Positions 45,615 to 54,459 of a stretch of 64,000 nucleotides of DNA are shown here, in pieces. Made by a program: the position numbers and the translations under genes. This DNA is from an uncultured Christensenella sp. (GTDB lineage Bacteria > Bacillota > Clostridia > Christensenellales > Borkfalkiaceae): contig CAJTYL010000002.1 in the NCBI GenBank assembly GCA_910583855.1, positions 1-64,000 on the forward strand, given 5' to 3'. Numbering within the stretch: the stretch's first letter is position 1; each line of letters starts with the position of its first letter. The notes beneath the pieces were generated by a model. It ran no database searches, had not been told where the DNA came from, and worked only from the letters and a program-made list of their open reading frames with translations.

Positions 45615-48600
45615 ATGTTAGAATTAGTTGACATTAAAAAAGATTACCCTGTTGCGGGCGGCGTGGTAAGCGCATTAAAGGGCGTAAGCATAAAATTCCG
45701 CAGAAACGAGCTCGTCTCTATTCTCGGCGCGTCGGGCTGCGGCAAGACTACGCTTTTAAATATCGTAGGCGGGCTCGATAAGTATACTTCGGGCGACCTT
45801 ATCATCGAGGGCAAGTCCACGAAAGAGTACAAGGACGGCGACTGGGATACCTACCGCAACCACTCCATAGGTTTCATATTCCAAAGCTATCATTTAATTC
45901 CACACCAGACCATTTTGCAAAACGTGGAATTATCCCTCTTAATCGCGGGCGTGAGCAAGGAAGAACGCCGTCAAAGGGCGATAGCCGCGCTTGAGCGCGT
46001 TGGCTTGGGCGATAAATTAAAGAACCGTCCCAACCAGCTTTCGGGCGGGCAGGCACAGCGCGTCGCAATCGCGCGCGCTCTCATAAACGACCCCGAAATC
46101 GTACTTGCGGACGAACCAACGGGCGCGCTCGATTCCAAGACCAGCGTTCAGATAATGGAGCTTTTGAAGGAAATTTCAAAGGACCGTCTCGTGATTATGG
46201 TAACGCACAACCCCGAGCTTGCCGAAAAGTATTCCACCCGCATAATCCGCCTTTTGGACGGCGAAGTGGTGGACGACTCCGACCCTTACGACGGTGAAAT
46301 CCCCGCCCCCGCTTGTCACTCTGAACCCCTTTGTCATTCTGCCCGAGCGCAAGCGACGGTTTGCGCCCCCAATTATAATAATTCAGATAATAACGGCGCA
46401 AAGCGTAGCGTCAGCGAAGTCGAAGAATCCCTTCCCAACAGCGAAGAATCCCTTCCCGTCACCGACCAACCCGCCAAGACCAACAAGGGCAAAAAGAAAA
46501 AAGCCTCTATGTCCGTGGGAATGGCAATGTCTTTATCCCTCAAAAACCTCTTATCCAAATTCAAGCGCACGGCGCTCGTTTCGGTTGCGGGCAGTATAGG
46601 CATAATAGGCGTTTCAATGGTTCTTGCAATCTCTTCGGGAGTAAACGGCTTTATCGACGGTATGCAGGATGATATGCTTTCGGGCAACCCCTTGGAAATC
46701 ACCCGCACTGCGATGGACTTCAACGCTCTTATGGATATGGGTTCGGGCACCAAGGTCAAGGTTGAAAAGCTTGGCGATAAGGTCTACGTTGACTCCCTTA
46801 TCGAAACGCTTATGGGTATGGGTAGTATGGGTGTAACCAACAACATAACCGATGCCTACGCGGACTACGTAAGCAAGATGCCCTCCGCGTACTACAATGC
46901 CGTATATTACGATTACGGCTTGGAACCGGCAAATAATATTTACACTAATTATAAACTCGATAAAAGCGACGGCGGCGAAGAAATGTCCGTTACGGGCATT
47001 CGTCAGACCTATTCCGCGGTTTTGGGCGCTGTTGCGGAAAACAGCGAATCGGACGCGGAAAAACAGCAGTATAAAATATTTTCGGGCATGATACCTACCG
47101 TGACTACGTTCGAGGAGCTGCCCGACAACTATAATTACGTTCTGTCGCAGTACGATATTGTCGCAACCTACAACGGCAAATCGGCAGACCTCACCGAGGA
47201 AGAGCTAAAGGATATTTTCTGTAAAAAAGACAGCCTGATTATGGTCATCAACAAACAGGCGACCACCGACCTCACTATGGGGCAGATGGGCTACTTCACG
47301 CAGGAAGAATTTTTAGCCTACGCCGAACGCGCCAAGGAACTCGTCGGCGACGAAATAACCGAAGAAGAGGCAAACGAAAAGTACGGAGAGCTCCTTTCGG
47401 AATATCTGAACGGCAAGGAGTACGACTATTTCTTAGATAACGACGGAAGCGAAACCAAGTTCAAGTGGTATCCCAACGATACGGTTTATTCCCCCGCGAC
47501 CCCTGCGGACGGCGTGTTCATTCCCGTCGAAGTGGAAAACCCGAACGACCCTCCCATAAAGGCTGCTGAATTTAAATATAATGCGTATAAAGACGGTTTC
47601 GCCGCGGACAGGGATAAATCGGACGATATAGATTTAAAGGTCAAAGTTATTCTTCAAAAGAAAAAGGGCGTGTCTTACGGCTGCCTTAGTTCCGGTCTTT
47701 ACTACACTAACGCGCTTTCCCGTCACGCTTTGGAAACGGGCAGAGAGAGCGAAATCGTCAAGTATATGAACGAACACGGCGGTTCTCTCGACGGCTTGCC
47801 CTACAAATACCACTATACATATAACGGCGTTCGTCAGGACCCCGCGCGCCCCGCGTACGTAATCGACAGCGCAGGCTCGTCAATGATGTCCTCAATGATG
47901 TCCTCAATGATGGGCGGCTCGTCAGGCGGCAGTCAGTACGATTCTTTAAAGGTCACGCCCTCGACGGTGGGCGGCGGCGACTTGCCCGTTGCTTTCGAGT
48001 TTTATCCCCTCGATTTTGAAAGTAAGGACTTAGTTACCGACTACCTCGATAAGTGGAACGACATGTGCGAGAGGGGAGAAACCTATGTTTGGACGGTTAC
48101 GAAGGCGGACGGTACTGTTGAAGAGCGTTCTATACAGCTTAAAGAAGAACACAAAATTACTTATACGGACGCGGTCGGGCTTATTATTACGATGGTAAAT
48201 ACTATGATTGACATAATAACCATCGCGCTTATCGCGTTCACTGCGCTATCCCTCGTCGTGTCGACGGTTATGATAGGCATCATCACATACGTGTCCGTGG
48301 TTGAACGAATAAAAGAGATAGGTATCCTGCGTGCCGTGGGTGCAAGAAAGAAGGATATAAAGCGGCTTTTCAACGCCGAAACTTTTATGATAGGTCTTGC
48401 CGCGGGCTTGGTGGGAATAGTGGTAACATATTTGATTTCACTATTATTAAATCTTGTTTTAGGCGTTCTGTTCGGTATTTATACAATAGCTTCGCTGCCT
48501 ATTTGGCAGGCGTTTATAATGGTTTTGATAAGCGTCGGGTTAACTCTCGTATCGGGTTTAATCCCCGCCTCGGCAGCCGCCAAGAAAGACCCCGTCGTCG

Positions 48601-48617
48601 CTCTCCGTACCGAGTAA
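45615..48617 (+). CDS. ABC transporter, ATPase-permease fusion (MacB/FtsX type)
   Basis: The 1000-residue protein begins with a complete MacB/LolD-type ATPase: Walker [10 protein letters not shown] at about 36-44, Q-loop [10 protein letters not shown], signature LSGGQ (about 142-146), Walker [15 protein letters not shown]-loop THNPE. A linker at about 230-295 carries dispersed repeats in frame. The permease follows: helix at about 320-345, a large extracellular domain (about 350-850) and three helices (about 857-990) with the FtsX motif [20 protein letters not shown]. Inside the ectodomain [12 protein letters not shown] comes from a 12-bp tandem repeat (about 47878-47910). Such fused exporters handle peptides, lipids or cell-wall signals. 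GAGG lies before ATG 45615. Confidence 0.88.
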   Translation: MLELVDIKKDYPVAGGVVSALKGVSIKFRRNELVSILGASGCGKTTLLNIVGGLDKYTSGDLIIEGKSTKEYKDGDWDTYRNHSIGFIFQSYHLIPHQTILQNVELSLLIAGVSKEERRQRAIAALERVGLGDKLKNRPNQLSGGQAQRVAIARALINDPEIVLADEPTGALDSKTSVQIMELLKEISKDRLVIMVTHNPELAEKYSTRIIRLLDGEVVDDSDPYDGEIPAPACHSEPLCHSARAQATVCAPNYNNSDNNGAKRSVSEVEESLPNSEESLPVTDQPAKTNKGKKKKASMSVGMAMSLSLKNLLSKFKRTALVSVAGSIGIIGVSMVLAISSGVNGFIDGMQDDMLSGNPLEITRTAMDFNALMDMGSGTKVKVEKLGDKVYVDSLIETLMGMGSMGVTNNITDAYADYVSKMPSAYYNAVYYDYGLEPANNIYTNYKLDKSDGGEEMSVTGIRQTYSAVLGAVAENSESDAEKQQYKIFSGMIPTVTTFEELPDNYNYVLSQYDIVATYNGKSADLTEEELKDIFCKKDSLIMVINKQATTDLTMGQMGYFTQEEFLAYAERAKELVGDEITEEEANEKYGELLSEYLNGKEYDYFLDNDGSETKFKWYPNDTVYSPATPADGVFIPVEVENPNDPPIKAAEFKYNAYKDGFAADRDKSDDIDLKVKVILQKKKGVSYGCLSSGLYYTNALSRHALETGRESEIVKYMNEHGGSLDGLPYKYHYTYNGVRQDPARPAYVIDSAGSSMMSSMMSSMMGGSSGGSQYDSLKVTPSTVGGGDLPVAFEFYPLDFESKDLVTDYLDKWNDMCERGETYVWTVTKADGTVEERSIQLKEEHKITYTDAVGLIITMVNTMIDIITIALIAFTALSLVVSTVMIGIITYVSVVERIKEIGILRAVGARKKDIKRLFNAETFMIGLAAGLVGIVVTYLISLLLNLVLGVLFGIYTIASLPIWQAFIMVLISVGLTLVSGLIPASAAAKKDPVVALRTE
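46313..46459 (+). repeat. dispersed repeats inside the ABC transporter linker
   Basis: The region contains TTGTCATTCTG, GGCGCAAAGCGTAGCGTCAG and two GAAGAATCCCTTCCC copies, the same blocks seen between genes. They are read through as [12 protein letters not shown]...[13 protein letters not shown] and lie between the ATPase and permease domains without breaking the frame. Confidence 0.75.
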
Positions 48618-48628
48618 ACCCAAACTAA

Positions 48629-48658
48629 AACAGGCGTGCCTGCGGTGCGCCTGTTTTT
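48629..48658 (+). terminator. Rho-independent terminator
   Basis: CAGGCG pairs with CGCCTG, extended inside by two GU and two GC pairs, then TTTTT. It ends the ABC transporter transcript. Confidence 0.75.
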
Positions 48659-48690
48659 ATAATTTTAAGTAATAAATTATCAATAAACGG

Positions 48691-48719
48691 TTGACACTTT
48701 TTACCAAAAGTGTTAAACT
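48691..48719 (+). promoter_or_regulatory. promoter with perfect palindromic operator in the spacer
   Basis: TTGACA (48691-48696), 17-nt spacer ending TGT, TAAACT (48714-48719, extended -10). The spacer holds ACACTTTT-TACC-AAAAGTGT (48694-48713), a perfect 8-bp-arm palindrome that overlaps the -35 box. A dimeric repressor would block polymerase here. It does not look like the Rex or Fur consensus. Confidence 0.75.
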
Positions 48720-48750
48720 TAAAAGGTAATAAGTTTCATAGGAGTTTTTT

Positions 48751-49359
48751 ATGAAAAAGGTTTTTAAAGGATTATCGGTTTTAGTTGCTTCAACCGCACT
48801 TTGCGCAGGTATCGCTACCGCTTCGGCTTGCTCCGGCGGCTACAACGGCGAATATATCGGTCATTATTGCTATGCTAACCAATACAACGCTGTTTACGGT
48901 ATGGTCGTAAAGGTTTCCGTTGAAAACAATATAATTACCAAAGTTGAGGATATAACCCATTCCTACGGCGACGGCGAAGCTTTTTCCTGCACGTATAACA
49001 AATTTGTAGTGGATTGGGCTGCGGGCGGTCCTCAGCGTGACGAACACGGCGCTTGGAAACATACAGATGAAGAGGTAACTACTTATAATAAAGATTGGCA
49101 CGTCGTCAGTGACGCTCAGGGCGATTGGACTGAGGATGCCAGATTAAATTGGCTTAAAAAGGAAACTTGGCTTCTTCAACAGTATGAAGGCAAAGCTGTT
49201 GCCGACGTTTTGGATATAAAGGTTTACTATAACGAAGTTGGCGAACCTTATTCAAAGGACGATAACTCTGCATTAGTTTCAAGCGGTTTGCTCATTACAA
49301 ACTCAACGCAGGGCAGCGGCAGAGTTTTGATTGCCGTACAAAACGCGCTTAAAAAATAA
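48751..49359 (+). CDS. FMN-binding-like secreted lipoprotein (202 aa)
   Basis: A lipoprotein signal (MKKVFKGLSVLVAS...ASAC, Cys near residue 27) leads into a small beta-rich domain. 'VVKVSVENNIITKVEDITH' resembles the start of FMN-binding domains (PF04205), and the C-terminal SGLLITNSTQGSGRVLIAVQ resembles the flavin attachment region (consensus S/T-G-A-T followed by S/T). The canonical GA is replaced by NS here, so covalent flavin is possible but unproven. The next gene is the FMN transferase apbE, and Rnf lies beyond. Possible role: electron carrier on the outer face of the membrane. GGAG precedes ATG 48751; an operator-bearing promoter and a terminator make it separately regulated. Confidence 0.6.
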   Translation: MKKVFKGLSVLVASTALCAGIATASACSGGYNGEYIGHYCYANQYNAVYGMVVKVSVENNIITKVEDITHSYGDGEAFSCTYNKFVVDWAAGGPQRDEHGAWKHTDEEVTTYNKDWHVVSDAQGDWTEDARLNWLKKETWLLQQYEGKAVADVLDIKVYYNEVGEPYSKDDNSALVSSGLLITNSTQGSGRVLIAVQNALKK

Positions 49360-49375
49360 ACAACTTAAAATCTTT

Positions 49376-49402
49376 AACCCGCCTTTTTAAGGCGGGTTTT
49401 TT
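49376..49402 (+). terminator. Rho-independent terminator
   Basis: AACCCGCCTT pairs with AAGGCGGGTT around TTT and is followed by a T-run, between the lipoprotein gene and apbE. Confidence 0.85.
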
Positions 49403-49403
49403 C

Positions 49404-49433
49404 TTGCCATTTAAAAGAAATTAATGTTATAAT
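49404..49433 (+). promoter_or_regulatory. extended -10 promoter giving a leaderless apbE mRNA
   Basis: TTGCCA (49404-49409), 18-nt spacer ending TGT, TATAAT (49428-49433). The predicted start falls on the A of ATG at 49440. There is no ribosome site. Confidence 0.7.
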
Positions 49434-49439
49434 TAAGCT

Positions 49440-50594
49440 ATGAATTTACTTAAAAAAACCGTGCCTTTTCTTGCGGTCGTATGCGCCGCAGTCTGCGCGG
49501 CGGGCTGTAATAATAAAACTTACGGTTTATACACAAATATGCAGGACGGATTTAAAGTCGTGGACGGTAGCTTTAAAACCGAACTTATAGAAGGCTATAC
49601 CCCGACGGAGCGTGGAGGGGAAGCCCCCGACTGTGCGGGCTACACCACGCAGGGCAGAACGTACTTTTCAATGTATACCGACGCCACCGTCGCCATATCC
49701 GCAAACTTTGAAGCGGAGGGCGCACAGGACAGGTTCAATTCGTTCCTCGCCGAATTTAAAACCACTATCGACGATATCGACAAGTCGCTTTCAACCTCGG
49801 TCGTAAACTCCGACGTATCGCGCTTCAACGCCGCCGCCGCGGGCGAAAAGGTACAAATTTCCAAAACCGCGTACGAGGTAATAAGCGAAGCCAAGCGCAT
49901 TTACGAAGTGACCGAAGGCTACTACAACCCTGCGCTGTATTACAACGTGCTTGCCTACGGCTTCGGCGACAAGCACCGCGTAATGACTAAGGAAGATTTG
50001 CCCGCGGACGAGCTCGTTGCAAAATATACCGACCTTTCGTCGCACTTTGGCGAATTGCAGTTAATCCGCGATGGCGAAACGCACTACGCCGTAAAACCCG
50101 AATACACCGTTGAAGCGGCTGGCGAAACGCTGACCCTGCATATCGATTTGAGCGGCATAGGCAAGGGCTACGCCGTGGATAAGGTGGAAAAATTATTTAA
50201 CGACTACGGTTACGAATTCGGATATTTCAGTTTCGGTTCAAGCAGTATGCTCGTAAAAAGGCACTTAGGCGGCGCGTATAAATTGGGCTTGTCCAACCCG
50301 CGTTCCTCGTCAAGAAAGCCGTACGTCGAAACCGAAATTTTAAACGAAAAGCTTTCCACAAGCGGCGATAACGAGCAGTTTTACACCATCGAAGGTGTCC
50401 GCTATTGCCACGTTATCGACCCCACGACGGGTAAACCCGTGCAAACGGGCATAATGTCGGTAACCGTAATAGGCGGCAGCGCAGCCGAGGACGATGCTCT
50501 CACTACGGCGATAATGGCAATGGGCAAGGAAAAGGCAATTTCGTTCGTAAAAGAAAAGCTGAACGACAGAAGAGTAATCTTCACCGTCGAATAA
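49440..50594 (+). CDS. apbE: FAD:protein FMN transferase
   Basis: The 384-residue ApbE is a lipoprotein (LLKKTVPFLAVV...AAGC, Cys near 23) facing outside. It transfers FMN from FAD to Thr/Ser of target proteins such as RnfG, RnfD and FMN-binding lipoproteins. Diagnostic segments are 'SDVSRFNAAAAGEKVQIS' (about 123-140), 'IDLSGIGKGYAVDKVEKL' (about 236-253), 'SFGSSSML' and 'YCHVIDPTTGKPVQTG', followed by DDALTTAIMAMG near the metal site. It lies between a likely flavoprotein substrate and a NusG-II gene and faces the rnf operon across a shared terminator. The mRNA appears leaderless. Confidence 0.92.
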   Translation: MNLLKKTVPFLAVVCAAVCAAGCNNKTYGLYTNMQDGFKVVDGSFKTELIEGYTPTERGGEAPDCAGYTTQGRTYFSMYTDATVAISANFEAEGAQDRFNSFLAEFKTTIDDIDKSLSTSVVNSDVSRFNAAAAGEKVQISKTAYEVISEAKRIYEVTEGYYNPALYYNVLAYGFGDKHRVMTKEDLPADELVAKYTDLSSHFGELQLIRDGETHYAVKPEYTVEAAGETLTLHIDLSGIGKGYAVDKVEKLFNDYGYEFGYFSFGSSSMLVKRHLGGAYKLGLSNPRSSSRKPYVETEILNEKLSTSGDNEQFYTIEGVRYCHVIDPTTGKPVQTGIMSVTVIGGSAAEDDALTTAIMAMGKEKAISFVKEKLNDRRVIFTVE

Positions 50595-50598
50595 ACAT

Positions 50599-51066
50599 AT
50601 GTCACTAAAAAAAGTAGAACAAGTCAAAGCCGATAAGGGCTTTAAAATATGGGATTTAATTATCTATGGCGTAATTGCGGTAACAGTCGCCGTGCTGTTT
50701 ATCGTAATTTTCGCGACCAAGGACGAAAGCCCTCTCACGGGCGTAAGGGTATTCGTTGAAGGGCAGGCGGTGTTCGAATACGGGTTCGACGGCGGAGCGG
50801 TATATTCAGATACGGTAACGGCGGAAAACGTAAAAGAGGACGATAACGGTTTAACCGTCACCGTAAACGTTGCGGACGGCGTTAACGTAATTTATATAAA
50901 TAAATCCGCAAAGACGGTAAAGGTTACCGAAGCGGACTGCAACGGCAAACAGTGCGTTTATTTCCCCGCGATAGACGACAACAACAAGATAATTTACTGC
51001 AACCCTCACAGGCTGAGAATAGAACCCCTTTCAAGAGATTACGACGACCCAAATTTAATTATGTAA
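50599..51066 (+). CDS. NusG domain II membrane protein
   Basis: The 155-residue protein has one N-terminal helix (about 18-40) and an extracellular NusG domain II (PF07009, about 50-150). The Cys/His end DCNGKQCVYFPAIDDNNKII followed by YCNPHRLRI is characteristic. Such proteins occur beside Rnf, ApbE and Gx-transporter genes in Clostridia; their role is not established. It begins 4 nt after the apbE stop and so is co-transcribed with it. Confidence 0.85.
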   Translation: MSLKKVEQVKADKGFKIWDLIIYGVIAVTVAVLFIVIFATKDESPLTGVRVFVEGQAVFEYGFDGGAVYSDTVTAENVKEDDNGLTVTVNVADGVNVIYINKSAKTVKVTEADCNGKQCVYFPAIDDNNKIIYCNPHRLRIEPLSRDYDDPNLIM

Positions 51067-51095
51067 TAGCGTTCCGCTAAACGTGATAACAAAAT

Positions 51096-51135
51096 AAAGC
51101 CCGCCCCTGCGCCGTTTGGCGCAGGGGCGGGCTTT
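51096..51135. terminator. strong bidirectional terminator between apbE and rnf units
   Basis: An 18-bp perfect stem (51096-51113 with 51118-51135; core GCCCGCCCCTGCGCC) with a GTTT loop. A-tract and T-tract flank the two sides, so it ends both converging transcripts. Confidence 0.9.
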
Positions 51136-51179
51136 ATCGTTATAATAATTGCAATAAATACGCGGTTATCTCATTAATT

Positions 51180-52046
51180 TTATTCAGCCGCTTTTTCTTC
51201 CTGTGCGGGAGTTTCTTCCGCAACAACCTTACGGCTTATAATAATGTGTCTCGGGCACTTTGCAACGCAGGTTAAGCACCCGGTGCACTTTGAATAATCT
51301 ATCTCGGGCAAATTGTCCTTCATAGTTATCGCGCCGTGCGGGCAAGATTTAGCGCAAATGCCGCAAGCTATACAGCCAACTTTGCAAACGCTTGTCACTT
51401 CCTTGCCGCGGCACTTTGAAGAGCAGGCAACGTATACGGGAGCGGAGGAAGGTATACGGTCAATAATTCCCTTAGGGCAAGCCGTCATACACGCACCGCA
51501 AGATATACACCTGTCGGGGTCGACTTTTGCAAGCCTGCCAGTAACCTCAATGGCGTTTTCGGGGCAAACCGCCTTACAGTCCCCGCAGCCCAGGCACGCG
51601 TAGGAGCAAGCCTTATTTCCGCCCAAAAGCGAAGCGTTCGCCGCGCAGGTGGGGTTACCCTTGTATTCATACTTGTCTGCGCAATTCTCTATTCCGCCGT
51701 TGCAGTGAACTACAGCAACCGTGGGTTCTTCTTCGGTGAGCTCTATGCCCAAAAGCTTTGCTATTTCCGCTTTCTTTTCGGGTGAAGTAACGTGGCAATC
51801 TGCAAGGTTTCCGCTGCCGTCCGCAAGCTTGGAAGCAAATCCGCTACAACCCGAACAGCCGCAACCGCCGCAGTTCGCACCCGCAAGATTGTCTAAAATC
51901 TTCGTAATCTTTTCGTCAACGTTGACTTTGAAAACCTTGCCTACTACGAGTATCAGTATTCCGATAAGAAGCGCTGTTCCCGCAAATATACCGGCAACTA
52001 TGCCGACGGTAATCCAGGTTTGATTGGTAATTTCAAGTAAATTCAT
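51180..52046 (-). CDS. rnfB: Rnf complex subunit RnfB (ferredoxin-like, Fe-S)
   Basis: The 288-residue subunit has one N-terminal helix (about 13-37) and the RnfB cluster domain with ANCGGCGCSGCSGF (Cys 59, 62, 64, 67) and a following Cys near 83. Ferredoxin-type motifs follow: CLGCGDCKAVCP (about 156-167), CISCGACMTACP, CIACGICAKSCP and CTGCLTCVAKCP. RnfB accepts electrons from reduced ferredoxin on the cytoplasmic face. It is the last gene of rnfCDGEAB. GGAGG precedes ATG 52046. Confidence 0.93.
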   Translation of the reverse strand: MNLLEITNQTWITVGIVAGIFAGTALLIGILILVVGKVFKVNVDEKITKILDNLAGANCGGCGCSGCSGFASKLADGSGNLADCHVTSPEKKAEIAKLLGIELTEEEPTVAVVHCNGGIENCADKYEYKGNPTCAANASLLGGNKACSYACLGCGDCKAVCPENAIEVTGRLAKVDPDRCISCGACMTACPKGIIDRIPSSAPVYVACSSKCRGKEVTSVCKVGCIACGICAKSCPHGAITMKDNLPEIDYSKCTGCLTCVAKCPRHIIISRKVVAEETPAQEEKAAE

Positions 52047-52059
52047 TATCGCGCCCTCC

Positions 52060-52665
52060 TTAACCCAAACTGATATAGCTGAACACGGTGAACGCCATAC
52101 AGATAAAGCAAGCCGTTACCATAGCGATGGGGAAGCCTGCAAGCGCCTTAGCCGTCTTGTAGTAATTCAGCTTTTCGCGCATACCGCTCATTATTATCAT
52201 AACGAGTGTGAAGCCGAGCCCCGCAAACAGCGCGTATAAAGCCGCCCAGCCGATATTCATAGACGCATCGCCGATGTACGCGGACATATCGCCTATGACG
52301 AGCTCGGTCACGCCGAGCACGGCGCAGTTCGTCGTAATAAGCGGAAGGTAAATACCCATAGCCCCGTAAAGCGAAGGGGAAATTTTCTGAATAATCTTTT
52401 CAAGCATCTGCACGAGAGAAGCTATTATAAAGATGAAGAAAATTATCTCCAAGAACTCGATACCGAGCGGCACCATAACGTAGGTGTAAATGGGATAGGT
52501 TACAAGGGTTGCAAGCACCATAACGAGGGTAACCGCAATTCCCATACCCGCCGCAGAGGACGTCTTTTTGGAAACGCCGAGGAAGGGGCAGATACCGTAA
52601 GTTTTAACCGTAATAAAGTTGTTGGTAAGAACCGCCGCAAGAACTATAGCAATAAAAGTACCCAT
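52060..52665 (-). CDS. rnfA: Rnf complex membrane subunit RnfA
   Basis: The 201-residue subunit has six helices and the RnfA/NqrE features LTNNFITVKTYGICPFLGVS (about 14-33) and 'YLPLITTNCAVLGV' (about 107-120). The paired Cys residues in these half-helices hold the intramembrane 2Fe-2S cluster shared with RnfE. It lies 3 nt after rnfE and 13 nt before rnfB. Confidence 0.95.
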   Translation of the reverse strand: MGTFIAIVLAAVLTNNFITVKTYGICPFLGVSKKTSSAAGMGIAVTLVMVLATLVTYPIYTYVMVPLGIEFLEIIFFIFIIASLVQMLEKIIQKISPSLYGAMGIYLPLITTNCAVLGVTELVIGDMSAYIGDASMNIGWAALYALFAGLGFTLVMIIMSGMREKLNYYKTAKALAGFPIAMVTACFICMAFTVFSYISLG

Positions 52666-52668
52666 AGT

Positions 52669-53316
52669 TTACGCCACCTCCCTTAAAAGGTTTTCTCGCG
52701 CAAGCTTGTTGGCTTTAACGCGTTTAGCACGCTCGATGCAATCGATAACGTAGGTAAAGACCGCAATGCTTAACCCGTAGACAAGGAACGCGCCCGCAGG
52801 CTTTGAAAGCATACCGATTGAGAAGCTCATAATCTCGTAGCCGAACAGCGAACCCTTGCCGAAGAACTCGCAGATAATACCCATAAGGGTAAGCGCAAGG
52901 GTGAAGCCCAAGCCCTGCATTACTCCGTCAACCGCCGCTTCGGGCACGGTGTGCTTGTTTGCAAACGCTTCCGCGCGACCAAGGATAATGCAGTTAACGA
53001 CTATCAGCGCAAGGAAGCCGCCCAAGCTGTCGTATAAGTCGGGAACAAACTTTTCAAGGAACATTCTCGCAAAGGTTACAAGGGTTGCTATAATTACGAT
53101 ATAGCAGGGTATACGCACGGAGTTGGGTATAACCTTTCTCAAAGCAGAAATAAGAATATTGCTTAAAGTGAGAATAACAACAACCGTAAGACCCATACCC
53201 ATTGCCGAAAAGGCGGAGGAGATAAGTCCGAGGGTGGGGCAGGTGCCGAGAACCAGCATAAAGGTGGGATTCTGATAAATAAGTCCGTCTAATGTAATCT
53301 TTTTGTACTTATTCAT
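52669..53316 (-). CDS. rnfE: Rnf complex membrane subunit RnfE
   Basis: The 215-residue subunit has six helices. It is homologous to RnfA and carries the matching segments 'NPTFMLVLGTCPTLGLISS' (about 15-33) and 'LALIVVNCIILGRAEAF' (about 101-117). With RnfA it forms the membrane core and cluster site. Its ATG overlaps the rnfG stop by one base (TAATG), indicating translational coupling. Confidence 0.95.
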   Translation of the reverse strand: MNKYKKITLDGLIYQNPTFMLVLGTCPTLGLISSAFSAMGMGLTVVVILTLSNILISALRKVIPNSVRIPCYIVIIATLVTFARMFLEKFVPDLYDSLGGFLALIVVNCIILGRAEAFANKHTVPEAAVDGVMQGLGFTLALTLMGIICEFFGKGSLFGYEIMSFSIGMLSKPAGAFLVYGLSIAVFTYVIDCIERAKRVKANKLARENLLREVA

Positions 53317-54458
53317 TATGAGTTGCCTCCTTCGCCGTTATCCCCGCCGTCGCCGTCGGGGTTTGTTTCGGGCGCTTCGAACGTTAAGGTCTTAACGTAA
53401 GTTATCGCGCCGTTCACCGCGTTTGCAATCGCCGTCGACGATTTGGTTGCGCCCGAAGATAAGAAATCACCCGAAGGCTCGAACGCAAATCCGTCGCCCG
53501 TAATGTCCTTACCGGAGTAGTTGCCCATATGCTTTATGTCGTTGATATAGGACTGCCCTACGTTTCCGATTATCGTTGCGTTGTAAATAGTGGTAGGCTT
53601 GCCGTTCGTTATAGCTATTGCCACGCGGCAGGTAACAGTACCGTCCTGATATCCGCCGTTACCGGTGGAAGTTATAAGATAATGCAATATTTCGCTTTCG
53701 CCCACCGTATACTTGACTTTGTAGTACTCGTTTACGGTTGCATTTCCGTGCTGCGCCTCAACCTTGAAGCCTGTCACGGTTTCGTCCTCTTTTGTTATCA
53801 GTTTTTCAACGCCCTTGTCGTCCGTACCGTAAACCGATATAACGTTTTCTCCGTAAGCCTTCTGAATTTCTTCAAGGAACCTTTCGCCCAACGCCCTAAC
53901 CTTACCGAAGGAGTTGTTAACGAAGTCAAGCGCTCCGTTTACCGCGTTGCAGATAGCGGTCTTAGTTCCCTTTACGGTCGCGTTGGTTATCATATTTTCG
54001 GTGAAGCCTTTCTCGTTTATCTCGCTGTTGTACAGCTCGCCGAACTGATTCAACGCTTTATCGGTAACTCTGTCTATATAGCTTTGGTTTTTGTTGCTGT
54101 CTATTACGACTTTGCCTATGCCGCATACGGCGCCGTTGTTAAATTCGATAACCACCCAGCAGGTAACCGTTCCGTTTTCGTAACCGCCCTTGCCCGTGGA
54201 TTTAACGAGGTAGTTTCCGTCCTCAACCCTGTAAGCTTCTTCGATAGTCGCGTTGCTGTTATAGTCCGCAACCGCAACCGCCGTAGTCGCCACGTTCTTG
54301 CCGTAAATTTTGCTTATCGCCCTTTGGAACTTTTCTTCGGGCGTTACCGCCAAAAGCGCGTTCATAATTGTAAGGAATATTCCGCTTATCAACAATACGC
54401 ACAGAAGAGTTGCAAGGCATTTGAATACGTTGCTTTTGAAAAATCCTTTAACGGTCAT
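53316..54458 (-). CDS. rnfG: Rnf complex flavoprotein RnfG with tandem FMN-binding domains
   Basis: ATG at 54458 is chosen because AGGAGG lies just upstream; the protein has 380 residues, almost double the usual length of about 200. One helix (about 12-35) anchors two successive FMN-binding domains. The first (about 80-190) has GGYENGTVTCWVVIEFNNG and ends MITNATVKGTKTAI; the second (about 250-355) has GGYQDGTVTCRVAIAITNG and ends FLSSGATKSSTAIANAVNG. Only the second holds the canonical SGAT flavinylation motif, attached by ApbE. A Gly/Asp/Asn-rich tail ends the protein. The first domain may be a non-flavinylated duplicate or carry flavin at TNAT. Confidence 0.9.
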   Translation of the reverse strand: MTVKGFFKSNVFKCLATLLCVLLISGIFLTIMNALLAVTPEEKFQRAISKIYGKNVATTAVAVADYNSNATIEEAYRVEDGNYLVKSTGKGGYENGTVTCWVVIEFNNGAVCGIGKVVIDSNKNQSYIDRVTDKALNQFGELYNSEINEKGFTENMITNATVKGTKTAICNAVNGALDFVNNSFGKVRALGERFLEEIQKAYGENVISVYGTDDKGVEKLITKEDETVTGFKVEAQHGNATVNEYYKVKYTVGESEILHYLITSTGNGGYQDGTVTCRVAIAITNGKPTTIYNATIIGNVGQSYINDIKHMGNYSGKDITGDGFAFEPSGDFLSSGATKSSTAIANAVNGAITYVKTLTFEAPETNPDGDGGDNGEGGNS

Positions 54459-54459
54459 T

